DNA of 64,000 nt from Methylocella silvestris (lineage in GTDB: Bacteria; Pseudomonadota; Alphaproteobacteria; Rhizobiales; Beijerinckiaceae). The notes under the pieces are model-generated. The model did no database searches, was not told the origin of the DNA, and saw nothing but the letters and a program-made list of their open reading frames with translations. Position 1 is the first letter of the stretch, and every line of letters starts with the position of its first letter. Positions 47,248 to 56,671 of the stretch are shown here, in pieces. Where the stretch lies: positions 82,951 through 146,950 of the forward strand of contig NZ_PDZR01000010.1 of assembly GCF_002891535.1 (NCBI RefSeq). The letters are read 5' to 3'. Position numbers and translations under genes: made by a program.

Positions 47248-49812
47248 TCAGCGGGCAGAGCGGACGCTGTCCGCCTCGCTTCTTTCCGGCTCGCTCGCTT
47301 CACGCGGTGACAGGCCGGGCGGCGGCGCGCCGACGATCTCGATCCTCTGCGGTCCGGCGGCGGGCCCATCAAAGAATTTGCGTTCCCTGAAAGCCTTGAA
47401 AATCGTAAAATGCAGATCGCTGCGGACGCGGGCCATCGTCTCGACGTCCGCGACGAAGGCGGCGAGTTCGAAATTCAGCGTCGCGCCGCTCATTCCGGTA
47501 AAATAGATCTGCGGCGCGGGGATCTTCAGGACGCGATCATTCGCCTTCGCGGTCGCGAATAGAACTTCGCGCACCTCCTCCGGATTCGCGGAAGCGTTGA
47601 CCGTGACCTCGATCAGCAGTCGGCCGGAGCGGTCGTTGCGCACCAGATTCTTGACGACGCCGGAGATCAGGCTCGAATTCGGGATGATCACCTGCGAGCG
47701 ATCGACCGTTTCGATCTCCGTCGAGCGCACATTGATCCGCCGGACGAAGCCCTGATCGCCGCCGACCACGATCCAGTCCCCGACCCGCACCGCGCGCTCC
47801 CAAAGCAGAATGAGGCCGGAGACGAAATTATTGACGATCGATTGCAGGCCAAAGCCGATGCCGACCGACAGCGCGCCGGCGACGATCGCGAGCCGCTCGA
47901 AGCTGAGGCCGAGATAGCTCAGCGAAACGCCCGCCGACAGAAGAAAGCCGAGATATCCAAGGCTCGTGATGATCGAGTTGCGGAGCCCCGAATCAAGATT
48001 TGTCTTGGGCAGCAGGCTGGAATCCAGCCAGCGCTGCAAGGCGTGAATGGTCGCCGAAACCAGCCCGAAAATCACCGCCGCGCCGAAAATGGCGACAGGC
48101 GATATCGTCACCTCGGCGACTTTGAAACCGAAAAAGGCCGCCCGCAGGTCGAGCGGAACGTCGGTCGACTGGAGACCCCAGGGCGCAAGGATCGCAATGA
48201 GTCCAATAATGAAAAGGCTCACGCGCAACGCGCCGGAGAACATGACGCCGAGCAGCTCCAGCGAATTGCGCCTGACGCCAACCCGCGTCGTCAGCCAATC
48301 GCCGAGCCGTGCGCCGGGCTTGAAGCCCGCCGTAATGCTTTCATCCACCAATACGCTGGCGAGAAAATAGAGCGCTGCGATGGTGCTGATCCACAGCAGC
48401 TGATCGAGAAAGAAGCTGGCGAAGGTCGGGTAGCCGGCAAGCACGGCGCCGCCGGCGATCAACGCGCCAACGAGAGCGAGGCCGCGTAGAATGCTGAACC
48501 AGTTCAGGCGCCGGGTGACCGGCGGACCGAAGCAGTCTTCGTCCGAGGCGTCGGCGCCGGTCCGCCACAAGCCCATGGCCAGAACAGCTGCGCCGATTGC
48601 AACGCCCAAGCCGCGCGTTGCGACCGAAAATGAAAAAGACGCGTCAACGACCTCGTTCAGCGCCTCGCACAGGCGCGTGATCGAAACGATCGCGGCGACG
48701 CTGACCGCGACGCCGACGACTCGCGAGGCGGCGGCGTTGCTGATCGGCGGCAGGCGCCAGTTCGGCCGCGTCGGCGCGAACAGTCCGCGCGCGAGACCCA
48801 CGGCGACGCAGACCCGTGCGACGCCGCCGGCGATAGCCATAAACACCGTCTGAATTCGGAAACTCGTGAGATTGGCGGCGTCGAGGGAAAACACGACGAG
48901 ATAGACCAGCGCGATCGGCGGCAAGGCGATCACCAGCGCGATCCACCACGCCCCAAATATTTTCAGGAGGCGGCTCGGCTTTTCGATTGTATCGCGGCGC
49001 GCGAGCACGCGCCGCGCCAGCCGCGCCAGCGGGATGTAGACAAGGAACACGGCGGGAAGGCAGAGCCAGAACGCAGCCAGGCGCCAGCCGTCGAAACGGT
49101 CGTTGATCCGGCCGGCCCAGTCGGTGAAAAGCGTGACGACGCCTTGCGCGTTCTTCGGCGTTTCGGGCAGCACGTCGCGCCACAGTGTGGCGTCGGCGAT
49201 GCTTGATGAGCGCTGGAACAATGAGCGTGTGAACAAAGCGCGCCGCCGCGAGGCGACGCTCGTGCGCAACTGCTCCGTCCTGACGCTCAACAGTTTGGCG
49301 CGTTTCAACAGCTCGTCGGCATTGTTGAAGCTTTGCTGCTGAGCGGCGCGTTCTTCCGTAACGCTTTGATTTTCTGGCGGGGATTTCTCATCGGGCGGAA
49401 GGCCGAGCTGATCCAGCCGCGCCTTGATCTCGCCGAGCCGCGGCTCAATTTTCTCAGCCGTCGCATTGAGGACGACGGCGATGGGCGCGAGCCTTTGCCG
49501 CTTCGCGACGAGATCGCTATCGCTCAAGTCGTGACGCTCAAGCCCGGCCTCTACGTCATTTAAGGCGGCGCTGGCTTTTTCGAGCTCTTCCTGCGCGCGA
49601 GCAAGATCCGGCGGGGGTGGGGCCGGGGGCCCGGCCGGCTGAGCCGGGGCCCCGGCCTTGTCCTTTGGCGCGTCCGGGGGCTGCGCCGCCTTGGGAGGCT
49701 GTTGTGCCGCGGGCGCTGCGGCAGGCTGCGCCGTCTGCGCTCGCGCGGGGGCGATGGCGGGCAAAGCCAAGACGGCGATCGCAACAGCCAGGATGCAGGC
49801 AAGAGATTTCAC
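47248..49812 (-). CDS. MscS family mechanosensitive channel with DUF3772 domain
   Basis: The 854-residue inner-membrane protein has a signal peptide (VKSLACILAVAIAVLALPAI, then APARAQ), a Pro/Ala/Gln-rich linker, a periplasmic coiled-coil DUF3772 region (RAQEELEKASAALNDVEAG ... SFNNADELLKRAKLLSVR), about ten TM helices and the MscS pore and beta domain (GALSVGIGFGLQSIVNNFVSG, VRVGDWIVVGGDQGFVRRINVRSTEI, VIIPNSSLISGVVKN). It releases solutes on hypo-osmotic shock by family. The GTG at 49812 gives a proper signal peptide and has AGGGAA upstream. Confidence 0.92.
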   Translation of the reverse strand: MKSLACILAVAIAVLALPAIAPARAQTAQPAAAPAAQQPPKAAQPPDAPKDKAGAPAQPAGPPAPPPPDLARAQEELEKASAALNDVEAGLERHDLSDSDLVAKRQRLAPIAVVLNATAEKIEPRLGEIKARLDQLGLPPDEKSPPENQSVTEERAAQQQSFNNADELLKRAKLLSVRTEQLRTSVASRRRALFTRSLFQRSSSIADATLWRDVLPETPKNAQGVVTLFTDWAGRINDRFDGWRLAAFWLCLPAVFLVYIPLARLARRVLARRDTIEKPSRLLKIFGAWWIALVIALPPIALVYLVVFSLDAANLTSFRIQTVFMAIAGGVARVCVAVGLARGLFAPTRPNWRLPPISNAAASRVVGVAVSVAAIVSITRLCEALNEVVDASFSFSVATRGLGVAIGAAVLAMGLWRTGADASDEDCFGPPVTRRLNWFSILRGLALVGALIAGGAVLAGYPTFASFFLDQLLWISTIAALYFLASVLVDESITAGFKPGARLGDWLTTRVGVRRNSLELLGVMFSGALRVSLFIIGLIAILAPWGLQSTDVPLDLRAAFFGFKVAEVTISPVAIFGAAVIFGLVSATIHALQRWLDSSLLPKTNLDSGLRNSIITSLGYLGFLLSAGVSLSYLGLSFERLAIVAGALSVGIGFGLQSIVNNFVSGLILLWERAVRVGDWIVVGGDQGFVRRINVRSTEIETVDRSQVIIPNSSLISGVVKNLVRNDRSGRLLIEVTVNASANPEEVREVLFATAKANDRVLKIPAPQIYFTGMSGATLNFELAAFVADVETMARVRSDLHFTIFKAFRERKFFDGPAAGPQRIEIVGAPPPGLSPREASEPERSEADSVRSAR

Positions 49813-49942
49813 CCAAGCGATTCCCTGATAAAGGCGCTTTGCGGCGGGGCGCGACTGGCGCTCGCCAAGCGCCCAGATAGGCGATTTACAGCGCAAATCA
49901 CTATCACTGTCGCCCTTGAATTATCTATCACATTGATTTCAT

Positions 49943-51034
49943 TTAAGGAACTTGCGGCGGATAAAGATGCGTCCGACCCTGATAATCGCGCACGCGAAAA
50001 ACGCCGTCGACGCCGGCCGGCTCGATGAAATCCGGTCCGATGGGAGATTTGCCGTATCCGCCCGGCGCGTCGAGCATATAGGCAGGCTGGCAGAGGCCCG
50101 AGAGGCGCCCGCGCAGCTGCCGCATCAGCTCGCGTCCCTTCTCGATATCGACTCGAAAATGGGCGACGCCGGGCGCGAGATCGAGGTGATGCAGATAATA
50201 GGGTTTGATGCGCGCCTCGACGAAGCCGCGCATCAAGGCGGCCAAGGTTTCGGCGTCGTCATTGATTCCCGCCAGCAGCACGCTTTGGCTCAACATGGGA
50301 ATACCGGCGTCGATCAGACGCGCGCAGGCGGCCCGGGCCTTCGACGTCAATTCGCGCGGATGATTGGCATGAAGCGCCACGTAAACGGTTTTGCCCGATT
50401 TTTTGAGGGCGTCGATAAGAGCGGAGTCAATGGCGTCAGGATCAACGCAGGGCACCCGCGTGTGGACGCGGACGATCCTGACATGCTCGATCGTCGCGAG
50501 CCGCTCCATGATGGCGCCGAGGCGCCGCGGCGAGATGGCGAAAGGATCGCCGCCGGTCAGGATCACCTCCCAGATGCGCGGGTCGCCGGCGATATAGGCA
50601 AGCGCGGCGTCGAGCGCTTCGGGCGAGAGATGCGCCGATTTCCCGGGACCAATCATTTCGCGGCGAAAGCAGAAGCGGCAATAGACGGGGCAGACGAGCA
50701 GCAGCTTCAACAGCACACGATCAGGGTAACGATGAACCACGCCTTCGACGGGCGAATAGGCCTCGTCGCCAATCGGGTCGGCGAGGTCCTCCGGGCGCGG
50801 TGAAAGTTCGGCGACGTCAGGCACGAATTGGCGCGCGATCGGATCGGCCGGATCGCCTGGCTCGATGAGCGCGGCGACGGCGGGCGTCACGGCGATGGCG
50901 TAGGTTTCGCCGACCCGCGCAATTTCCGTCCGCAGCCCGGCCGGCGCGAGCCCCGCCTCGATGAGATCGTCGGCGCTGCGCAGGGTTTTGGCGGGCGAGG
51001 TCTTGGCGGGCGCGCTCGTGGCGGTCGCGATCAT
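49943..51034 (-). CDS. epmB: EF-P (R)-beta-lysine aminomutase EpmB
   Basis: EpmB is a radical SAM, PLP-dependent lysine 2,3-aminomutase that supplies (R)-beta-lysine for elongation factor P. The 363-residue protein has the CPVYCRFCFRR cluster motif (CxxxCxxC), VILTGGDPF, HLDLAPGVAHFR and the PLP-lysine region near GGYGKSP. It is shorter than catabolic lysine aminomutases, as expected for EpmB. The ATG at 51034 overlaps the epmA stop (ATGA). The function is confirmed by linkage to epmA and efp. Confidence 0.95.
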   Translation of the reverse strand: MIATATSAPAKTSPAKTLRSADDLIEAGLAPAGLRTEIARVGETYAIAVTPAVAALIEPGDPADPIARQFVPDVAELSPRPEDLADPIGDEAYSPVEGVVHRYPDRVLLKLLLVCPVYCRFCFRREMIGPGKSAHLSPEALDAALAYIAGDPRIWEVILTGGDPFAISPRRLGAIMERLATIEHVRIVRVHTRVPCVDPDAIDSALIDALKKSGKTVYVALHANHPRELTSKARAACARLIDAGIPMLSQSVLLAGINDDAETLAALMRGFVEARIKPYYLHHLDLAPGVAHFRVDIEKGRELMRQLRGRLSGLCQPAYMLDAPGGYGKSPIGPDFIEPAGVDGVFRVRDYQGRTHLYPPQVP

Positions 51035-52086
51035 TTGCTCGGAACGGGCTTGGCTACCGGCGTCCAGATCACCTGTTCGATCCGCTCGGCTCCCGTCGCC
51101 AGCATCACAAGCCGGTCGAAGCCGAGCGCAATGCCGCTTGCCGGCGGCATGATGGCGAGGGCCGCGAGAAAGTCCTCGTCGAGCGGATAGGTCTCGCCAT
51201 AGATTCGCTGACGCTCCGCCATTTCCGCGGCAAGGCGCCGCCGCTGTTCGACCGGATCGGTTAATTCGCCGAACCCATTGGCAAGTTCGACGCCGCAAGC
51301 GTAAAGTTCAAATCTCTCGGCAAGCCGCTGGTCTTCCTGAAGATTTGCCAGAGCCGCCTCGCTCGCTGGATAGTCCATCAGGATGGTCGCGCGGCCATGG
51401 CCAAGCTGGGGTTCGATCTTCACTGATAAAATCTTGCTAAAGATATCCGACCAGCTGTCGTCGGCGGTAACCCGGACGCCGATCCTGCCGGCCGCCACGG
51501 CCAGCGCGTCGCGATCAGGCGCCGCGCCGGTGACCGTCGCCAGCAGGTCAACGCCGGCATAGCGGTCAAAGGCCGCGGCGACGCCGAGAAGTTCGAGATC
51601 CTCAAACGGATCGGCGGAAACGCCGCCATGGACCAGGAGATCGGTCCCCGCCGCCTGGGCCAGTGCGGCGAGGAGGCCGGCGCAATCCTCAATCAGCCTC
51701 TGATAGGGCGTCTTCGCCCTGTACCATTCAAGAAGGGTGAATTCGGGATGATGCAGCTTGTCGCGTTCGCGGTTGCGGAAGGCGTGGCCAAACGAATAAA
51801 TCCGCTCCTCGCCGGCGGCGAGCAGCTTTTTCATGGCGAACTCCGGCGAGGCGTGCAGAAAAAGCTCAGACGTCTCGGCCGCCGGGCTGATGATCTCAGT
51901 GGCGAAGGCGCTTATATGCGCTTCATTGCCGGGCGAAATCTGCAAAACGGCGGTGTCGACCTCGACGAAATGCTGCGCGCCGAAGAACGACCGCGCGGCG
52001 GCGGCCATCTTCGACCGCGCCTTGAGAAAAGGGCGGCGGTCGGCGTGTCTATCGGGCCGCCACCAGGGCGCAGGCGCGTCGCTCAT
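51031..52086 (-). CDS. epmA: EF-P lysine ligase EpmA (GenX/PoxA)
   Basis: EpmA attaches (R)-beta-lysine to a lysine of EF-P. It resembles the catalytic half of class II lysyl-tRNA synthetase without the anticodon domain: motif 2 is seen in YSFGHAFRNRERDKLHHPEFTLLEW and motif 3 in GIALGFDRLVML. The 351-residue length matches the family. It starts at ATG 52086, divergent from efp across 209 bp, and is coupled to epmB downstream. Confidence 0.95.
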   Translation of the reverse strand: MSDAPAPWWRPDRHADRRPFLKARSKMAAAARSFFGAQHFVEVDTAVLQISPGNEAHISAFATEIISPAAETSELFLHASPEFAMKKLLAAGEERIYSFGHAFRNRERDKLHHPEFTLLEWYRAKTPYQRLIEDCAGLLAALAQAAGTDLLVHGGVSADPFEDLELLGVAAAFDRYAGVDLLATVTGAAPDRDALAVAAGRIGVRVTADDSWSDIFSKILSVKIEPQLGHGRATILMDYPASEAALANLQEDQRLAERFELYACGVELANGFGELTDPVEQRRRLAAEMAERQRIYGETYPLDEDFLAALAIMPPASGIALGFDRLVMLATGAERIEQVIWTPVAKPVPSK

Positions 52087-52295
52087 GCTATTTCGCTTGA
52101 AAATAGACCGGGAACATGGCTAGCGATATGCCGTAAGGCGGGAGCCGCCGGCTCAGCTTTTCTTCAGGCCGCCCGCAAAAGGCCTCGCCCGGTCGGGCTG
52201 AAGAAAATCTGAACAATCGTCCCCGCTTCGACCGCCAAGACCCGGACGCCCGATCGGCGCGCGCCGGCGTCAATCCATTGCATAAAGGAAAACCA

Positions 52296-52865
52296 GTGAA
52301 AGTCATCGCCAGTTCTATTCGCAAAGGCAACATCATCGAGCGTGACGACGGACAGCTCTATGTCGTCTTGACGGCCGAAAGCTTCCATCCCGGCAAGGGC
52401 ACGCCGACGACGCAAATCGACATGCGCCGGCTTTCCGACGGCGTCAAGACGACGGACCGCTACAAGACCACCGAACAGGTTGAGCGCGCTTATGTCGAAG
52501 ACATGAATTTCAGCTATCTGTATCAGGACGCAGACGGCTACACTTTCATGAATAGCGAGAATTACGATCAGGTGATTGTTTCCAAGGAGGTGATCGGCGA
52601 TCAGTCGATCTATCTGCAGGAAGGCATGAATTGCGTCCTGTCGATCTTCAACGGCGTGGCGGTGGGCATTCAGCTTCCCGCCCGGGTCACGCTGGAAGTC
52701 ATGGAAACCGAACCCGCGATGAAAGGCCAGACGGCGTCTTCGTCCTATAAACCGGCCAAGCTATCGAATGGAGCGCGCGCGATGGTGCCGCCGCATATTT
52801 CGGCCGGCACCCGCATTGTCGTGCAGACCGAAGACGGCTCCTATGTCGAGCGCGCCAAGGATTAA
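52296..52865 (+). CDS. efp: Translation elongation factor P
   Basis: EF-P relieves ribosome stalling at polyproline. The 189-residue protein has three beta-barrel domains and the modification loop with Lys34 in [12 protein letters not shown], the beta-lysylation site. The GTG start at 52296 ([20 protein letters not shown]) has AAAGGA 7 nt upstream; the ATG six codons earlier is poorly placed. Together with divergent epmA-epmB it forms a self-contained modification locus. The hydroxylase EpmC is not seen. Confidence 0.96.
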   Translation: MKVIASSIRKGNIIERDDGQLYVVLTAESFHPGKGTPTTQIDMRRLSDGVKTTDRYKTTEQVERAYVEDMNFSYLYQDADGYTFMNSENYDQVIVSKEVIGDQSIYLQEGMNCVLSIFNGVAVGIQLPARVTLEVMETEPAMKGQTASSSYKPAKLSNGARAMVPPHISAGTRIVVQTEDGSYVERAKD

Positions 52866-52897
52866 TTGGCAGCTATAAAGAGCCCGCACAAATGGAA

Positions 52898-52919
52898 AGG
52901 CCGCCCAAGGGGACGGCCT
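52898..52919 (-). terminator. Probable terminator of the small gene 52951-53166
   Basis: On the minus strand GGCCGTCCCC-TT-GGGCGGCC forms a hairpin with one bulge and is followed by TTTCCATTTG. It lies 32 nt past the small gene's stop, in the gap after efp. Confidence 0.55.
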
Positions 52920-52950
52920 CAAAACATGCATCACTGCCAAGAAGGCCACA

Positions 52951-53166
52951 CTAGCCGAGCTTGGAGTTGATCTGTTCGAGCAAAGCCGCGAACTTGTCTT
53001 CAGTGGACTCGCCACAGGGGACGTCGAACACCTTGCGCAGGCGGGCGCCGAACTGCGCGCACAATGCGCCTCCAGCGGCCATGGTCGCGACGGGCCGCTC
53101 AAAGCGGCCGCTAAACGGCGCCAGCGTTTCCACTGAAAAACTCTCCTGTTTCACCAATCGATTCAT
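52951..53166 (-). CDS. Small protein of unknown function
   Basis: The 71-residue product starts MNRLVKQESFSVETLAPFSG and ends in a probable helix (KFAALLEQINSKLG). Two Cys (ALCAQF, VPCGES) are present and there is no signal peptide. GGAAG lies 6 nt before the ATG at 53166, and a terminator-like hairpin follows, which supports a real gene. I do not recognise the family. Confidence 0.5.
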   Translation of the reverse strand: MNRLVKQESFSVETLAPFSGRFERPVATMAAGGALCAQFGARLRKVFDVPCGESTEDKFAALLEQINSKLG

Positions 53167-53635
53167 TGTCACTTCCGGCCGCCCGGCCTTAACGTTTGAT
53201 ACATGAATTTGACCAAACTACGTTTTCAACCAGGCAAATTCGATCCCGCTTCCTCACGGGGCGCTCAGCGAGACAACTTGATTCGCAGCCTTTTGTTCCA
53301 CACTCTTATGAAAGGCGGCGGAGCTTGCGTGAGCGATGTGAGTAAAGGCACGAGCGGAGCAAGGCGCCGGAGCGGCTTTATGCGGGACTTTAGCTCCCTA
53401 ACGCTCAAAGTTGATACAAACTCAATCCAAATTAGTTTCCAATTTCTTTATATGTTCAAGTTGGCGCAGCGCCTTTTAAGGTTTTCTTGCCTTATGCTTT
53501 ACGAAAGCTGAAAGACTCCGCGAGCCCCGTCACTTCTTCCTGCCGCCCAGCGCCGTTTTTGCCTTGCATTGCGGCTGTGCTTGCGCGATGAGGCGGCGCG
53601 GGCATCCGCCCAAGCTTCCAAGGAGAGCCATAGTC
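53167..53635. other. AT-richer intergenic region, no gene identified
   Basis: This 469-bp gap is less GC-rich than the window, especially 53400-53490 (aattagtttccaatttctttatatg). A short open frame around 53310-53511 shows no known family. The composition change could mark a decayed insertion. It should include the promoter of the reductase gene that follows. Confidence 0.4.
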
Positions 53636-54901
53636 GTGCCACAAAGCGACGCTGTCGACCCTGCTGCAACCATCGCCATTATCGGAGGCGGCCAGGCCGG
53701 CGCCGAAGTCGCGACCCAGCTGCGACAGAATCGGCATCAAGGGCGAATCGTCCTGTTCGGGGACGAAAACGTGCTTCCTTATATGCGGCCGCCCTTGTCG
53801 AAGGCTTATCTTGCCGGAGAAATGGCTGCGGAGGGGCTGATTTACAAGGCGGCGATCGCCTATGAAAAAGCCAATGTCGAGCTGCGTCTCGGCCAGAGCG
53901 TTGTGGCCATCGACCGCAACGCCAAAAAGCTCGCGCTCGCGGGCGGCGAGAGGCTTGCCTATGACCGGCTGGTCATCGCTGTCGGGGGGCAAGCGCGAAA
54001 GCTCCACGTTCCCGGCGCTGACCTTGGCAATATCTTTTATCTGCGCAGCATCGCCGACGTTGAGCAATTGCGGCCGCAACTCCAGAGCGGCCGGCGCCTC
54101 GTCATTGTCGGCGGCGGCTATGTCGGGCTTGAATTTGCCGCGGTCGCGATCAAGCGTGGCCTCAAGGTCACCGTGCTCGAGGCGGCGCCCCGCGTTCTAG
54201 CGCGCGTCACCGCGCCCGAAGTGTCGGATTTTTACGAGCGCTTCCACCGCGCCGCGGGCGTTGAGATACGCACCGGCGTCGCGGTGAGCGGTTTTACCGC
54301 GCGCGACGGAAGCGATGACGTCGGCACGGTTCTCTGCGGCGAAGACCCCGCCGTCGAGGCCGATTTCGTCCTGGTCGGGATCGGCCTTCTGCCCCATACG
54401 GAGCTTGCCGAGGGCGCCGGCCTCGCCGTCGACGGCGGTATTCTGGTCGACGCCGCAGGACGCACCAATGATCACGAGATTTTCGCGATCGGCGATTGCG
54501 CGGTTCATGTGCGCCACGGCTTCTTACACCGGACCGTGCGCCTCGAATCTGTGCCGAACGCCCTCGAGCAGGCGCGCACTGTGGCCGCCGTGCTCACCGG
54601 CAAGCCGATTCCGGCCGCAACGCCGCCATGGTTCTGGTCGGATCAATATGATCTGAAGCTGCAGATGGTCGGACTGTCGGAAGGCTATGACGAACTTGCG
54701 ATCCGCGGCTCGACGCAGGGCTCGTCCTTTATCGCCTTCTATCTGACGGATGGCTATGTGATCGCCGCCGACGCCATCAACCGCCCTTCGGAATTCATGG
54801 CCTCGAAACGCCTCATCGGCGACCGGATCAAAGCGAGCGCCGCCGATCTCGCCGACGAATCGGTTTCGTTGAAAGCGCTGCTCGCGGCGGCTGCGGCGTG
54901 A
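53636..54901 (+). CDS. FAD-dependent ferredoxin/rubredoxin reductase-like oxidoreductase
   Basis: The 421-residue protein has two dinucleotide folds (TIAIIGGGQAGAEVATQLRQ for FAD and RLVIVGGGYVGLEFAAVAIK for NAD(P)H), the YMRPPLSKAYL segment, the FAIGDCAVH FAD motif and WFWSDQYDLKLQMVGL at the start of the C-terminal domain. This is the pattern of ferredoxin reductases that serve Rieske oxygenases or P450s. No such partner is adjacent. The GTG start at 53636 follows AAGGAG. Confidence 0.92.
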   Translation: MPQSDAVDPAATIAIIGGGQAGAEVATQLRQNRHQGRIVLFGDENVLPYMRPPLSKAYLAGEMAAEGLIYKAAIAYEKANVELRLGQSVVAIDRNAKKLALAGGERLAYDRLVIAVGGQARKLHVPGADLGNIFYLRSIADVEQLRPQLQSGRRLVIVGGGYVGLEFAAVAIKRGLKVTVLEAAPRVLARVTAPEVSDFYERFHRAAGVEIRTGVAVSGFTARDGSDDVGTVLCGEDPAVEADFVLVGIGLLPHTELAEGAGLAVDGGILVDAAGRTNDHEIFAIGDCAVHVRHGFLHRTVRLESVPNALEQARTVAAVLTGKPIPAATPPWFWSDQYDLKLQMVGLSEGYDELAIRGSTQGSSFIAFYLTDGYVIAADAINRPSEFMASKRLIGDRIKASAADLADESVSLKALLAAAAA

Positions 54902-54908
54902 GCCAAGC

Positions 54909-56432
54909 CTATTTTTTCGGCTCGAACACGGGCGAGGCCATGCGCGAGGGCCGCGTCATGTTTTCGATGCCGAGCAGATCGCCGAGCTGCGTCTGCGTCA
55001 TCAGCCCCTCTTCCAGCACGATGTCGGCGACCCTGCGGCCTTCCGCGAGCGCGCGCCGCGCAATATGCGAGCAGGTCTCGTAGCCAAGCATGGGGCCGAG
55101 CGCGGTGACGAGGCCGATGCTGTTTTCGACGAGTTCGAGGCAGCGCTTGCGGTCGGCCTCGATGCCGATAACGCAGCGCTGGTTCAAAGTCTCGATGGCG
55201 TTGGTCAGCATGCGCAGCGAGGTCAGGATTGAATAGCCGATCGTCGGCTCAAAGGCGTTGAGCTGCAGCTGGCCGCCTTCGGCGCAAAGGGTCACGGTGA
55301 GATCGTGACCGATCACCAGATAGGCGACCTGACTCACCATCTCAGGGATCACCGGATTGACTTTTCCCGGCATGATCGAGGAGCCCGCCTGCACGGCCGG
55401 CAGGCGAATTTCGCCAAATCCGGCGCGTGGTCCTGACGACAAGAGCCGCAAATCATTGCAGATCTTGGAGAGCTTGACCGCGACCCGCTTCAGAACGCCG
55501 GAAAACAGAACGAAGGCGCCCATGTCGGAGGTCGCTTCGATCAGATTGGCCGCGAGCGCCAGCCGCTCATTCGAGAGCCGCGCCAGTTCGGCGACCGCGA
55601 GCGAGGCGTAGCGGGGATCGGTATTGATGCCGGTGCCGATCGCGGTCGCGCCGAGATTGACCTCGCGGAAAAGGTCGGACGCTTCACGCAGCCGGTCGAC
55701 GTCTTCCTTGATCGTCACGCTGTAGGCGTCGAACTCCTGGCCGAGCGTCATCGGCACCGCGTCCTGCAACTGCGTGCGGCCGATCTTTAGAACGTCGGCG
55801 AATTCGACCGCCTTGGCTTTGAAAGAAAATGCAAGCTCCTCCAGCGCGTGCGCCAGGGAATGCGAGGCAAAGATCACAGCGAGCCGCAGCGCCGTCGGAT
55901 AGGCGTCGTTGGTCGATTGCGCCATATTGACGTCGTCGATCGGATGCAGCGCCGAATAGTCGCCGCGCGCGCGCCCCAGAAATTCCAGCCCGACATTGGC
56001 GATGACTTCATTGGCGTTCATATTTGTCGAGGTGCCGGCCCCGCCCTGAACGGCGTCGACGACGAAATGCGCGGCAAAGCGCGAATCGCCGGCGATAAGC
56101 TCGCAGGCTCGGTCGATCGCCTCGGCGCGGTCGGGCTCGAGATGGCCAAGCCGCCGATTGGCGCGCGCCGCAGCGCGCTTGACGAGCGCCAGAGCGCGGA
56201 CAAGCTCGGGAAAATGTCCGACCGGCACGCCGGTGATCGGAAAATTATGGATCGCCCGCAGCGTGTGGACCCCCCAATAGACCTCATTCGGGATCTCGGC
56301 TTCGCCAAGAAGATCGTGCTCGCGACGCGTTCGCGACGCGGAAAGATCATAGGTGCGGCTCTCGGCGAGGGTTAGAGCCGGCGGCGGCTCCAGCGCGTCG
56401 TCGGCATGGGCAGCGACAGCGAACTCCATCAT
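54909..56432 (-). CDS. aspA: Aspartate ammonia-lyase
   Basis: AspA reversibly deaminates aspartate to fumarate and ammonia. The 507-residue protein has the fumarase/aspartase superfamily signature GSSIMPGKVNP, the GGAGTSTNMNANEV segment, NMAQSTNDAYPTALR and GRTQLQDAVPMTLGQEF. EHDLLGEAEIPNEVYWGVHTLRA is typical of AspA rather than FumC. The N-terminus is about 35 residues longer than in E. coli. It is convergent with the reductase gene (7 nt between stops). Confidence 0.94.
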   Translation of the reverse strand: MMEFAVAAHADDALEPPPALTLAESRTYDLSASRTRREHDLLGEAEIPNEVYWGVHTLRAIHNFPITGVPVGHFPELVRALALVKRAAARANRRLGHLEPDRAEAIDRACELIAGDSRFAAHFVVDAVQGGAGTSTNMNANEVIANVGLEFLGRARGDYSALHPIDDVNMAQSTNDAYPTALRLAVIFASHSLAHALEELAFSFKAKAVEFADVLKIGRTQLQDAVPMTLGQEFDAYSVTIKEDVDRLREASDLFREVNLGATAIGTGINTDPRYASLAVAELARLSNERLALAANLIEATSDMGAFVLFSGVLKRVAVKLSKICNDLRLLSSGPRAGFGEIRLPAVQAGSSIMPGKVNPVIPEMVSQVAYLVIGHDLTVTLCAEGGQLQLNAFEPTIGYSILTSLRMLTNAIETLNQRCVIGIEADRKRCLELVENSIGLVTALGPMLGYETCSHIARRALAEGRRVADIVLEEGLMTQTQLGDLLGIENMTRPSRMASPVFEPKK

Positions 56433-56600
56433 GGCGTTAATCCATTATGTGTGCGGCGCCGAAAGCCGCGCGGTCGACGTTGAAACCGGATACGGATGGT
56501 CGGATCATCGCCGTTTCAAATCCATGAAGATTTGACTCTAAATAGGCGTCGCGAGCCCCTGTTGGATGCGTTCTTCAGCACATTTGACGACAAAAACGTG

Positions 56601-56626
56601 AAAAACGCGCAAAATCGCGCGTTTTT
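56601..56626. terminator. Terminator of tex
   Basis: A perfect hairpin with arms AAAAACGCGC and GCGCGTTTTT surrounds a 6-nt loop. It lies 45 nt past the tex stop on the minus strand. The A/T ends give U tracts in both directions. Confidence 0.8.
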
Positions 56627-56671
56627 ACGATATCGCATCGCAATATAGTTGGCCCGCCATCGCGCCGCGCT

